DNA from: Sphingobacterium sp. T2
GTDB taxonomy: Bacteria; Bacteroidota; Bacteroidia; Sphingobacteriales; Sphingobacteriaceae
Assembly (NCBI RefSeq): GCF_000814685.1
Contig: NZ_JXAC01000010.1
Location: 1-35,533, forward strand
Length of the DNA stretch: 35,533 bases
Reading direction: 5' to 3'
Below the pieces are notes generated by a model, which worked only from the letters and a program-made list of their open reading frames with translations, did not search any database and was not told the origin of the DNA. Shown here one piece after another: positions 8,805 through 16,836 of this stretch (its first letter is position 1; each line of letters starts with the position of its first letter). A program made the position numbers and the translations under genes.

Positions 8805-9786
8805 TTTTGTCAAAAACTTCTGCACATAGTCATAGCTCTTTTTCACACTTTCGAATTTATTAGCCACATAGATATCATCCTGTTCCACAAAAGCATATTG
8901 AAGTCCCGCTTTTGTTTTTTCTTGCGTAATATTTAAATAATCTATCGTGCCTGTACCTACTTCTGTATAACGCACTTCCTTGAAAATGGAATCCAATGGC
9001 ATGTCGTCATAATCACCGCCGACGATAGGCTTGGTGAAGTTGCGGTCCATATCTTTTACATGCCAAAGCTCAAAACGTCCCGGATATTTTTCAAAATAGG
9101 TCAACGCACTGAATCCAGCTTTTTCCAACCAGAAGATATCCAATTCGAAAGCGACAAGATCTTTTTCGGTGAAGGCTAAAAGGATGTCTAACCCTCTTGT
9201 CGTGTTGCCGAACTGTCTCAATTCCCAAAAATGGTTGTGATAGCCAACTTTAATACCGGCTTTCTTAGCAGCTTCCCCAGCCTTGTTAAGTTGCTCCGCT
9301 GCATACTTATAATCGTCAGAAGTCAAAGCGTTCAGGTCAAACATGGGATTGGTAGGCGCTATAATATATTTTTGTCCTAAGGCTGCAGCCACTTCCACAT
9401 ATTTTTCTATGCTTTCTTTGTCGCTATGGTTCTTGCTTAAGTATTTGCTCATGTCATAATGACCAGAATAAGTTTTGAGGTTATTATCGTCCATGATTCT
9501 TTTTCAGATCCAATAATTCTAGGCCCCAGAACGAATTGCTGTTGAGATCCAGACCAAAAGTTTCGATATGCGAATAACCAATTTTGGATATGGTTTCTAA
9601 TGTGGTTTTGGCGTCGCTAAACAGCAGGTCCCTAAGGGTGAAGAGTTGTAGGCCTATATTAGCAAGTGGGTTATCACCTTTAATGGACTTAGAACCTGAA
9701 CAAGCGGACAGCAACAAATTGCTTAGCAGTGCCCCCACAGCACCTAATCCGGCTTGCTTGATAAAAGCTCTTCTTGAAGTATGCAT
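8802..9786 (-). CDS. Exported TIM-barrel sugar isomerase/epimerase-like protein, frame broken once
   Basis: The N-terminus MHTSRRAFIKQAGLGAVGAL carries a twin-arginine motif (SRRAFIK), followed by a hydrophobic stretch ending LLLSAC, a lipobox. It is therefore probably a Tat-exported lipoprotein. The mature part fits the xylose isomerase-like TIM barrel family (sugar phosphate isomerases/epimerases): IGLQLFTLRD at strand 1, GIKVGYHNHFWE, ELDIFWLEKAG, ELWHVKDMDR and YAFVEQDD. The acidic and His residues at these strand ends would hold a metal ion. The two parts (codons up to about 9486, then from 9494) join if one A is removed from AAAAAGAATC at about 9496-9502, giving DLKKIMDDNNLKTYSGHYD and about 327 residues. 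The substrate is unknown. It is not in an evident operon. Confidence 0.85.
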
Positions 9787-9854
9787 AAGCTGAAATATTT
9801 TATAATTGGATTTAAAGATTGGTTGTATAAATATAATAAATTAACGGTAAAAGA

Positions 9855-9882
9855 AAAGGCTTTCATATTTATGAAAGCCTTT
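9855..9882 (-). terminator. frr intrinsic terminator
   Basis: A perfect 12-bp stem AAAGGCTTTCAT / ATGAAAGCCTTT (9855-9866 with 9871-9882), loop ATTT. On the minus strand it continues into TCTTTTACC. It lies 24 nt beyond the frr stop. Confidence 0.85.
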
Positions 9883-9905
9883 GAGTCTTGTTGGATTTTA
9901 TATCC

Positions 9906-10469
9906 TTAGATAGTCATGATATCTTTTTCTTTTACTTCTGCAAGCTGGTCTACCTGAGCGATAAATTTGTCAGTAAGTTTTTGAACTTCAGCTTCACCGC
10001 TTTTGATTTCATCTTCAGATACACCTTCGCTTTTCAGTTTTTTGATAGCTTCGTTAGCCTCTTTACGGATGTTGCGAACCGCTACGCGACCTTTTTCAGC
10101 TTCTTCTTTAGCTTTTTTTACAAGATCACGTCTTCTTTCTTCTGTCAACGGAGGTACGATAAGACGGATAACCATTCCGTCGTTTTGTGGGTTAAGACCG
10201 ATGTTAGAGTCGATAATAGCTTTTTCGATAACACTTAGCATCGATTTTTCCCATGGTTGAATTACTAAAGTACGTGCGTCCGTAGTGTTAATATTGCTTA
10301 CCTGTGAAAGAGGAGTACTAGAACCGTAATAATCTACGCTGATACCATCCAACATGGAAGGAGTGGCCTTACCGGCGCGGATTTTTGTGAGTTCTGACTC
10401 CGTATGAGCAACTGCTTTGGTCATCTTTTCCTTGCAGTCGTCCAGTTCCATTGAAATCAGTTCGTTCAT
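9906..10469 (-). CDS. frr: Ribosome recycling factor
   Basis: RRF works with EF-G to split the post-termination ribosome. The 187-residue length is usual, and the sequence shows the family hallmarks: EKMTKAVAHTESELTKIRAGKA, VDYYGSSTPLSQVSNI, LVIQPWEKSMLSVIEKAI and the C-terminal helices GLNPQNDGMVIRLIVPPLTE and RRDLVKKAKEEAE. The frame is intact. It lies 20 nt downstream of pyrH, the common bacterial pyrH-frr pairing, so the two are almost surely co-transcribed. A strong terminator follows. Confidence 0.98.
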   Translation of the reverse strand: MNELISMELDDCKEKMTKAVAHTESELTKIRAGKATPSMLDGISVDYYGSSTPLSQVSNINTTDARTLVIQPWEKSMLSVIEKAIIDSNIGLNPQNDGMVIRLIVPPLTEERRRDLVKKAKEEAEKGRVAVRNIRKEANEAIKKLKSEGVSEDEIKSGEAEVQKLTDKFIAQVDQLAEVKEKDIMTI

Positions 10470-10489
10470 ATGTTTTAAATGTTTTATAC

Positions 10490-11195
10490 TTAACTAACAA
10501 TTGTTCCGATATGTTCGCCTGATGCTAATTTTTTGAGGTTTCCAGGTTTGTTCATATCAAAAACAATGATGGGTAGATTATTTTCTTGACACAAGGTGAA
10601 GGCAGTCATATCCATTACGTTCAGTCCTTTTTCATACACTTCGGAGAAGGATATATGCTCGTATTTTGTTGCCGTAGCATCTTTTTCTGGGTCTGCAGTA
10701 TAGATACCATCCACACGTGTTCCTTTAAGTACGGCATCAGCATTGATTTCAATCGCTCTAAGAGAGGCTGCCGTATCGGTAGTGAAGTATGGATTACCTG
10801 TTCCTGCTCCAAATATTACTATTCGGCCTTTTTCCAGGTGGCGTACAGCTCTTCTGCGGATAAATGGCTCACAGATCTGTTCCATTTTTATCGCTGTCAA
10901 CAATCTTGTTTTTAATCCTACTTTCTCCAAAGCATCCTGGAGTGCCATACTGTTGATGACGGTAGCAAGCATTCCCATATAGTCGGCTTGAACTCTGTCC
11001 ATTCCAGCTTTTTCTGCACTAAGTCCTCTGTAGATGTTGCCTCCGCCGATGACGATTGCGATTTCTATGCCTAAAGCGTGAATTTCTTTGATTTCGTTAG
11101 CGTATTGATTGACACGATTGATATCGATACCGTAATTCTGCTCGCCCATGAGAGCTTCGCCGTCTAAGTTTTAGTAGGATTCTTTTATATTTCAT
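10490..11195 (-). CDS. pyrH: UMP kinase, frame broken once near the start
   Basis: PyrH phosphorylates UMP to UDP with ATP; the bacterial enzyme belongs to the amino acid kinase fold. Signatures: [70 protein letters not shown] and [12 protein letters not shown]. The frame visible from 11149 lacks the N-terminus. Upstream, ATG at 11195 reads [10 protein letters not shown] and then leaves frame; removing one A at about 11164-11166 restores [16 protein letters not shown] and about 234 residues. The gene starts within the final codons of the upstream bshA reading frame and is followed by frr. Being essential, the break is most likely a sequence error. Confidence 0.95.
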
Positions 11196-12408
11196 AAATT
11201 ATTTCTTGGAGGATTTCCAAAAGACAAAGATATAATTTTTTTGCTGCTATATTACGTACTATAATATTTTGTTTTATTTTTTTGCATTTAGCTATAGCTT
11301 CTTGGTAGTACGCTTCATAAAGTGGTAAAATCTGATTAATTTCAAAATTTTTAGCGTGATCATAAGCAGCCTGCTTAAACTTCTCTAGACGATCACAGTC
11401 TTCTAGGATATAAATTGCGTGTTGGGCCATTTCTTCTATGTTGCCTACATCGCTTAGAAATCCTGTTTCGCCATGGACGTTTAATTCCGGAAGTCCACCG
11501 ATGTTGGATGACACGACAGGAACGCGACAAGCCATAGCTTCCAAGGCCGCCAATCCGAAGCTTTCAGAAGACGAAGGCATCAGGAAGAGATCCGACACAG
11601 AGAGTATTTCCTCTATAGCATCCTGTTTTCCTAAAAAACGCACCGAATTAGCTATGCCTAGCTGTCTGGCCAGCTCTTCGGCATTGCTTCTTTCTGGGCC
11701 GTCGCCCACCATGAGCAGCTTGCTTGGCACTTCCTGCATGACACGGTGGAAAATGCGGACTACATCTTCTGTATTCTTAACTTTTCGGAAGTTGGAGGTA
11801 TGGACGAGGATACGTTCGTTGCCGGGAGCAATGGCTTTTTTAAAATGTTCTCTTTTTTTGTTGACAAACCTGTCAGGGTCGATAAAGTTTGGGATTACTT
11901 TGATTTCGCGTTGGATGTCGAAATATTCTTTAGTTTGTTGTTTTAGACTTTCTGATACGGTAGTAACGCCGTCCGACTGGTTGATGGAGAAGGTTACCAC
12001 TGGCTTAAAGCTTTTGTCCCTTCCGACCAATGTGATATCCGTGCCGTGCAACGTCGTAATGACCGGAATGTTGATGCCGTAGCTTTTCAATATCTGTTTG
12101 GCTAGATAGGCTGCTGAGGCGTGAGGTATTGCGTAGTGTACGTGTAAGATATCCAGCTCTTCAAAGCGTACTACATCTACCAGCTTACTGGCCAACGCTG
12201 ATTCATAAGGAGGAAAATCGAATAAAGGATACTGGGAAATTGCAACCTCGTGATAAAATAAATTTTCAGAGAAGAAGTCTAGTCGAGCAGGTTTATTATA
12301 GGTGATGAAATGTACTTGATGACCTTTAGACGCCAAACCTTTACCTAATTCAGTAGCCACAACCCCCGAACCACCAAACGTTGGATAGCAAACAATACCT
12401 ATCTTCAT
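11185..12408 (-). CDS. bshA: N-acetyl-alpha-D-glucosaminyl L-malate synthase (bacillithiol pathway)
   Basis: BshA is a GT4 glycosyltransferase joining UDP-GlcNAc to L-malate, the first step to bacillithiol, the low-molecular-weight thiol of Firmicutes and many Bacteroidota. The start at 12408 gives MKIGIVCYPTFGGSGVVATE, the family opening. Further signatures: HVHYAIPHASAAYLA, TTLHGTDITLVG, NFIDPDRF, HTSNFRKVKN, MVGDGPERS and the nucleotide-sugar segment MPSSSESFGLAALEAMAC. The reading extends to 11185, giving 407 residues and overlapping the pyrH start. The last 30 residues look unlike the family. Removing one A from the 7-A run at 11277-11283 would end the protein after KCKK at 11274, at the expected 377 residues. 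bshB and bshC are not here. Confidence 0.93.
   Translation of the reverse strand: MKIGIVCYPTFGGSGVVATELGKGLASKGHQVHFITYNKPARLDFFSENLFYHEVAISQYPLFDFPPYESALASKLVDVVRFEELDILHVHYAIPHASAAYLAKQILKSYGINIPVITTLHGTDITLVGRDKSFKPVVTFSINQSDGVTTVSESLKQQTKEYFDIQREIKVIPNFIDPDRFVNKKREHFKKAIAPGNERILVHTSNFRKVKNTEDVVRIFHRVMQEVPSKLLMVGDGPERSNAEELARQLGIANSVRFLGKQDAIEEILSVSDLFLMPSSSESFGLAALEAMACRVPVVSSNIGGLPELNVHGETGFLSDVGNIEEMAQHAIYILEDCDRLEKFKQAAYDHAKNFEINQILPLYEAYYQEAIAKCKKIKQNIIVRNIAAKKLYLCLLEILQEIIYEI
11225..11232 (-). promoter_or_regulatory. Possible pyrH-frr promoter, -7 box
   Basis: The minus strand reads TATCTTTG followed by TC, a full TAnnTTTG match, 30 nt before the pyrH ATG. It lies inside the extended bshA reading frame, which supports the idea that bshA really ends earlier, at about 11274. 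Confidence 0.5.
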
Positions 12409-12498
12409 GTAATTTAAATTAATATCTTTATAACAAGCAAAGTTAAGGAAGGTTTTGCATTCGTTTTGCAATAAAAGCGTAATCTTTATGTTATGATT

Positions 12499-12901
12499 AT
12501 GGATTGGGAACAGCTTAAAAAGGAACTTCAGATATAAAACATCCCGTTCTTCAGGAGCAGGAGGACAGAATGTCAATAAAGTAGAGACCAAAGTAATGTT
12601 GCTGTGGGATTTTCAGCAGTCTCCTCTTCTTGAAGAAGAACAGAAAAGAATACTTAAAGAGAAATTAGCAACTCGACTGCAAAGTGAAGGCCTTCTTCAG
12701 GTGGAAAGTAGTGAAAGTAGAAGCCAGCTTCAAAATAAGGAAATAGCATTCCAAAAGCTTATTGTCTTGGTGTCGGAAGCTTTAAGACCCTCCAAAAAGC
12801 GGATTCCGACAAAAGTTCCACGTGCAGTCGTGCTCCAACGCTTGGATAGAAAGCGTAAACAATCTGAAAAAAAATCCAATCGCAGATGGAGACCCGAATA
12901 A
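12499..12901 (+). CDS. arfB: Alternative ribosome-rescue factor B (peptidyl-tRNA hydrolase), frame broken once
   Basis: ArfB (YaeJ/ICT1 type) frees ribosomes stalled on non-stop mRNA: its GGQ domain hydrolyses peptidyl-tRNA and its basic tail enters the empty mRNA channel. ATG 12499 reads MDWEQLKKELQ and then hits TAA. Dropping one A at about 12532-12536 gives QYKTSRSSGAGGQNVNKVET, with the catalytic GGQ, and continues into VMLLWDFQQSPLLEEEQKRI and TRSQ-type SRSQLQNKEIAFQKL. The C-terminal tail RKRKQSEKKSNRRWRPE is the conserved basic tail. Total about 133 residues, the family length. An in-frame ATG at 12493 is an alternative start. It is divergent from bshA. Confidence 0.93.
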
Positions 12902-13265
12902 TTTTTTTTGAATATTTAGTGTAGGAGTTGAGGTCCGATTTGTGGAGAAGAAAAGAGGATTACGCAGCATCCAGTAAAAGAGCCTTGTCAAGAACGTAAA
13001 GGACTGCTTGAAAATTACATTGATAATGCTGTAAAAAGTATGACTACAATAGATAATAGCCCTGATAGACAGGTAAATAAATTAAGCCGGCTTGAGCAGA
13101 TGAAAAAATAACGAGAGAAAAAAGAACGAACACAGCAACATAAACACTCATGAGGCTCCAGAAGATAAAACTTTTTTTAATTTAAATTGTTTTAGTTAAA
13201 AAATAATGAAAAGTTTAAAATTTAATCTTTTTAAGACTTGGTAGTGTTTTTTGTATTGGAGGAAC
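12902..13265. other. AT-rich stretch without a recognisable intact gene
   Basis: No convincing gene is seen in these 364 bases. One open stretch, 12932-13111 on the plus strand, runs 59 codons to a TAA (CQERKGLLENYIDNAVKSMT, then DRQVNKLSRLEQMKK) but has no ATG before about codon 36, so it may be the 3' end of a decayed or frameshifted gene. A 12-codon ATG-TAG frame at 13206-13244 (MKSLKFNLFKTW) is in frame with the next gene. I recognise neither. Confidence 0.5.
13258..13262 (+). promoter_or_regulatory. Shine-Dalgarno-like GGAGG deciding the start of the Cys-rich gene
   Basis: GGAGG at 13258-13262 lies 3 nt before ATG 13266. It is a strong purine match for this window, though the spacing is short; it favours 13266 over the TTG at 13251. 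Confidence 0.45.
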
Positions 13266-13716
13266 ATGACTCAAATAATGACATACATGCATCTACTTGA
13301 AATAATAACTCAAACTGGGGATAAAGGCATACCTTTTCCTGTGGGCTCTAAAGCATTTGAAAATAAAGATGGGAGTGTTACAATAAAATTGCCTGAGGGA
13401 TATCAATTTATTTTATCAGAAGAGAGTACTTCTAGAATGTTACCTCCTGAAGATGAAGTAGAGGTAACATGCACTTGTAATCAGGGTTCAGGAAGTTGTT
13501 CTTCGGTTAAAGCTAAAGGAAGTTATTATTATATTATGAATGACAATTGGTTCTAATTGCAGCAAGTCTGTTTCTAAAGCAAATAAAACAGTGAATATAT
13601 TAGGTGTATATAAGCCAGAAGAGGGGATCTCTTTTATTTCTAATAATAAGGTTGAAGGTCTTAAAAGTTCGCTAAGAAAGAATTCAATACTATTCACCGA
13701 GATACTATACAAGTAA
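13266..13716 (+). CDS. Cys-rich small protein of unknown function, frame probably broken once
   Basis: I do not recognise this gene. From ATG 13266 the frame reads to a TAA at 13554-13556 (IMNDNWF). Removing one G from the GG at 13549-13550 instead gives MNDNCSNCSKSVSKANKTVN and runs on to TAA 13714-13716, about 149 residues. In that version five cysteines are grouped in the middle: TCTC, GSC and NCSNC patterns within about 40 residues, which could bind metal or form disulfides. No signal peptide or membrane segment is visible from the chosen start. The flanks are AT-rich and gene-poor, unlike the packed surroundings. The joining is less certain than for the housekeeping genes, because no family sequence guides it. 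Confidence 0.5.
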
Positions 13717-13730
13717 AATATGAATTGGAG

Positions 13731-13748
13731 ATGTAGCACTTGCTACAT
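13731..13748. repeat. Small perfect inverted repeat
   Basis: ATGTAGCA, CT, TGCTACAT (8-bp arms) lies 14 nt after the Cys-rich gene. There is no T run, so it is not a standard terminator; it may be chance or an mRNA 3' structure. Confidence 0.4.
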
Positions 13749-13781
13749 ACCTTGGCTTGCAACGAACATTTATTTTCTAAT

Positions 13782-13821
13782 AATAAATCCCGCTTTTTAA
13801 GAGTTTAAAGCGGGATTTATT
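13782..13821. terminator. Bidirectional terminator between convergent genes
   Basis: A perfect 15-bp stem, AATAAATCCCGCTTT / AAAGCGGGATTTATT (13782-13796 with 13807-13821), encloses a 10-nt loop. A/T flanks on both sides suit termination of the plus-strand Cys-rich gene and the minus-strand M28 peptidase. Confidence 0.8.
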
Positions 13822-13844
13822 CATTATTCACAGAGAAGAATGAA

Positions 13845-15431
13845 TTATCTTCCTGTGCCTTTAGCATCTTCCAAAGGAAGGTCTACTACAGGTTTTGTAT
13901 CTCTGTTGGCAAGATCCCAAGCTACATTGAAAATCAATCTTTCTCGTTTTACCATCATTGGAAAATCAATCTTATCTACTGTATCTTCCGGAGTGTGATA
14001 GTGTGGATGTAATCCTGAGAAGAAGAACAGCGAAGGGATGCCGTTTTTCGCAAAGTTGTAGTGGTCTGAGCGGTAATATAAGCGCATAGGCTCGTCCGGA
14101 CGATCATAATCGTAGTCCAAGATAAGATTTATGTCTTTGTTAGCCTTTTCGACGATAGGTTTTAAGTCGGTACTCAATTTGTTTGTTCCGATAACGTGCA
14201 CATAATTGTGGTCACCGTTCAGGTGCTTATCGTCAATTCGTCCTAGCATATCGATGTTGATACATGCTACGGTTTTTTCCAAAGGAATGATAGGATTCTC
14301 TACATAGAACTGTGATCCTAAAAGACCTTTTTCTTCTGCCGCCAAAGCGATGAAAAGTATGCTGCGGCGAGGGCCTTTACCATCTTTTTTCGCTTTAGCG
14401 AAAGCTTTTGCCAACTCTACAACCGCTACGGTACCAGAGCCGTTATCGTCAGCTCCAGGGAAAATAGTGCCGTTAGGAAGGATACCGTCGTGGTCCCAGT
14501 GTCCGCATACGACAATCACTTCATCTTTCAAGTCGGAACCTTCAAGATACCCCAATACGTTAGGATCATCCAGTTTCTCTCTTTTTACTCCCATTTCGGC
14601 GTTGATACCTACTTTGATGGTTTTGGCAGGTTCTGGTGAAGTAAGGGTTTTCGCTTTAAACTGCTCCAGACTGGTGCCGATTTTGGCCAATAGCTGATTT
14701 GCCATAGCCGTATTGACAAGCACTACTGGGGCAGCTTGCGTGCTGTTGTTTGCTGCAGTACCCTTATCTAGCTGCACACGTCCCATCAGACTACGGCCGC
14801 CTATTCTTTTTATCATTTCATCATTTTGAGAACTTGCAGCCAATATTAATTTAGGGTTCAGCTTGGTTAGCTCCTGAATTCTTTTGAAGCGGCTTGACGT
14901 CCATGTAGATTTGGTTGAGGTTCCTGTGATTATCGAATTGCCCGAAGCATCTACAGGCTCTCCCTCATTTACCAATAGAATAACCTTTCCTGTTACATCA
15001 ACACCTTTCAATTCATTATATTTTTCATCCTGGATGCCATAACCTACAAAGATGATTTCGTCAGCTTGGATAGACTGAGCGGAATTGTCTCCTTGTACGA
15101 AAAAATCTTGACCATAGACAAAGTTCTGGTCACCTAAGCGGAAAGATTCCACATTATAGGCTACACGTACCAATGATAGGGGCTGGTGGTAGGAGCCATT
15201 CACGATGGGCTTTAATCCATACGACTGGAACTGTTCGGTAATATATTTTACCGTTTTTTTTCCTCCTTCTTGGCCTGTGCCGCGTCCCTCAAATTCTTTG
15301 CTGGCAAGGATAGTCAGATGAGCCTTGGAAGATTCTTCCGTAATTAAGTTAGCGTATTTCGATGGCGCCTGTGCCAACGAACAGCTGTATGCATAAGGCA
15401 GAATGAATAATAATGAAAACAGTTTTCTCAT
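13845..15431 (-). CDS. Secreted M28-family zinc aminopeptidase/carboxypeptidase
   Basis: This 528-residue protein starts with a signal peptide (MRKLFSLLFILPYAYSCSLA, cleavage likely after AQA) and should act in the periplasm or outside. The C-terminal half is an M28 peptidase with the two-zinc ligands in order: VVCGHWDHDG (about 309-318), FPGADDNGSGTVA (about 324-336), ALAAEEKGLLGSQFY with the catalytic Glu pair (about 360-374), INIDMLGRID, and a final His in SGLHPHYHTPEDTVDKID. A PA-type insertion domain probably fills residues about 125-290. The start at 15431 was chosen because it opens the signal peptide. It is the last gene of tatC-rpiB-M28, 17 nt after rpiB. Which peptides it trims is not predictable. 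Confidence 0.93.
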   Translation of the reverse strand: MRKLFSLLFILPYAYSCSLAQAPSKYANLITEESSKAHLTILASKEFEGRGTGQEGGKKTVKYITEQFQSYGLKPIVNGSYHQPLSLVRVAYNVESFRLGDQNFVYGQDFFVQGDNSAQSIQADEIIFVGYGIQDEKYNELKGVDVTGKVILLVNEGEPVDASGNSIITGTSTKSTWTSSRFKRIQELTKLNPKLILAASSQNDEMIKRIGGRSLMGRVQLDKGTAANNSTQAAPVVLVNTAMANQLLAKIGTSLEQFKAKTLTSPEPAKTIKVGINAEMGVKREKLDDPNVLGYLEGSDLKDEVIVVCGHWDHDGILPNGTIFPGADDNGSGTVAVVELAKAFAKAKKDGKGPRRSILFIALAAEEKGLLGSQFYVENPIIPLEKTVACINIDMLGRIDDKHLNGDHNYVHVIGTNKLSTDLKPIVEKANKDINLILDYDYDRPDEPMRLYYRSDHYNFAKNGIPSLFFFSGLHPHYHTPEDTVDKIDFPMMVKRERLIFNVAWDLANRDTKPVVDLPLEDAKGTGR

Positions 15432-15448
15432 AATCGATTTATAATTAG

Positions 15449-15880
15449 TTAAGAACAAGCGATTTTATTTACACGGTTTGCGTGTCTTCCTCCTTCAAAG
15501 TCGGTAGTGAGGAAGGTATGTGTGATTTTTTTTGCCAAATCTAAGTCAATAAATCTGGCAGGTATACATACAATGTTGGCGTTGTTGTGCTGACGTGCCA
15601 AAGCAGCTATTTCATTTTGCCATGCTATGGCAGCACGAATGCCTTGATGTTTGTTAGCGGTGATGGCCACCCCGTTGGCACTGCCGCAGATCAAAATACC
15701 CAATTCTTGCTCTTTGTTCTCTACCGCCGAAGCAACAGGATGAGCATAGTCCGGATAGTCTACGGAGTCCGCTGAAGCAGGTCCAAAATCCTTCACATCA
15801 TGTCCTAATTCTTGTAGAAACTTGATAATTTCCTCTTTGTACTCAAATCCTGCGTGATCGCTACCTATTGCTATTTTCAT
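15449..15880 (-). CDS. rpiB: Ribose-5-phosphate isomerase B
   Basis: RpiB interconverts ribose 5-phosphate and ribulose 5-phosphate in the pentose phosphate pathway. The start at 15880 gives MKIAIGSDHAGFEYKEEIIK, the family opening. The catalytic-region phrases are VDYPDYAHPVA and ICGSANGVAITANKHQGIRA, with the active-site Cys, and a C-terminal FEGGRHANRVNKI. The length of 143 residues is normal. A longer in-frame reading back to 15940 exists but would overlap tatC and does not fit the family. It starts 7 nt after tatC. Confidence 0.95.
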   Translation of the reverse strand: MKIAIGSDHAGFEYKEEIIKFLQELGHDVKDFGPASADSVDYPDYAHPVASAVENKEQELGILICGSANGVAITANKHQGIRAAIAWQNEIAALARQHNNANIVCIPARFIDLDLAKKITHTFLTTDFEGGRHANRVNKIACS

Positions 15881-15887
15881 AATAAGA

Positions 15888-16757
15888 TTATTTAGTGTTA
15901 TAAAATTCTTTTTCCCGTTGTTCTTTACGTTTGTGCACACGTGCTGACACCATGATACTCACCTCATATAAGATAAACATAGGCGCTGCCACTGTAAGCA
16001 TGGTGATGACATCGGCCGAAGGGGTAATCACTGCCGCCAGCACCAAGATAATTACGGTAGCATATCGACGGCTCGCACGTAAAAAGGCTGGTGTCATCAA
16101 TCCTAATTTCGATAAGATAAAGATGATGATAGGTAATAAAAATACAACCCCACATCCTATTGTCAAGGTGGCTATGGTGGATAAGTAATTGTCTATGGTA
16201 ATTTGATTGTTGATTTCGACGCTGAGATCTACGTTGGCTAAAAAGTTAATGGACAGAGGCACTACGATATAGTACCCGAATAAGGCGCCGATAAGGAATA
16301 GGGCAGAGGCATAGAAGATGAATCCCTGTGCCGACTTGCGCTCTACCTTTGTTAAGGCGGGCTTAACGAACAACCATATCTCGAACAGCAGGTAAGGAAA
16401 TCCCAAGACCAGTGCTGTCAGCAAGCTGGAATTGATTTGCAACATGAACTGTGAAGTTAACTCCGTACTGATAAGATTAAAAGGAATTCTTTTTACACAC
16501 AGTTCGTCTAAACTTAAGACTTCGCCAAGTTTACACATCATGCGGTAGGTCCAAAAATCAAGACGTTTGGGACCTAATATGACTTGGTTGATAATAAAGT
16601 CGTTGTAAGCAAACGCTAGGATTGCAAAGACTGCTATAGCTATTACGGAACGGATAAGATGCCATCTCAGAACTTCCAAATGTTCGAAGAAGGACATTTC
16701 GGCTTCTAGATTCTTTCCTTTGTTCTTTATCGAGTCGATTAATTTTTTGCTAGACAT
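15888..16757 (-). CDS. tatC: Sec-independent (Tat) translocase subunit TatC
   Basis: TatC is the multi-span receptor that recognises twin-arginine signals of folded proteins. The 289-residue product opens with the conserved cytosolic MSFFEHLEVLRWHLIRS (about residues 21-37), then shows six hydrophobic segments (near 39-58, 110-130, 145-170, 200-220, 232-250, 255-272). PYLLFEIWLFVKPALTKVER and VITPSADVITM are family signatures. A loop around residues 70-100 is longer than in E. coli, as is common in Bacteroidota. The frame is intact. It leads a unit with rpiB and an M28 peptidase. TatA is not nearby. A protein with a twin-arginine signal is encoded at 8802-9786. Confidence 0.96.
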   Translation of the reverse strand: MSSKKLIDSIKNKGKNLEAEMSFFEHLEVLRWHLIRSVIAIAVFAILAFAYNDFIINQVILGPKRLDFWTYRMMCKLGEVLSLDELCVKRIPFNLISTELTSQFMLQINSSLLTALVLGFPYLLFEIWLFVKPALTKVERKSAQGFIFYASALFLIGALFGYYIVVPLSINFLANVDLSVEINNQITIDNYLSTIATLTIGCGVVFLLPIIIFILSKLGLMTPAFLRASRRYATVIILVLAAVITPSADVITMLTVAAPMFILYEVSIMVSARVHKRKEQREKEFYNTK

Positions 16758-16780
16758 AGAAAACTGTAAGTGTCAAAAAC

Positions 16781-16816
16781 AAAAATACCATTCTTAACCC
16801 TAAGAATGGTATTTTT
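16781..16816 (-). terminator. accC intrinsic terminator
   Basis: A perfect 16-bp stem, AAAAATACCATTCTTA / TAAGAATGGTATTTTT (16781-16796 with 16801-16816), loop ACCC, lies 20 nt after the accC stop and ends in T-rich DNA on the minus strand. Confidence 0.88.
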
Positions 16817-16836
16817 TATGCATGAAAACAAAAATT

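Noticed and set aside
11438-12082. 214-codon plus-strand reading frame opposite bshA
   Set aside because: It is an antisense shadow of a clear glycosyltransferase gene; the product is Ser/Arg-rich and shows no known motif.
12499-13716. arfB plus the following orphan as a toxin-antitoxin or defence pair
   Set aside because: arfB is a standard ribosome rescue gene, the orphan has no toxin, nuclease or DNA-binding motif, and the gap between them is over 360 bases.
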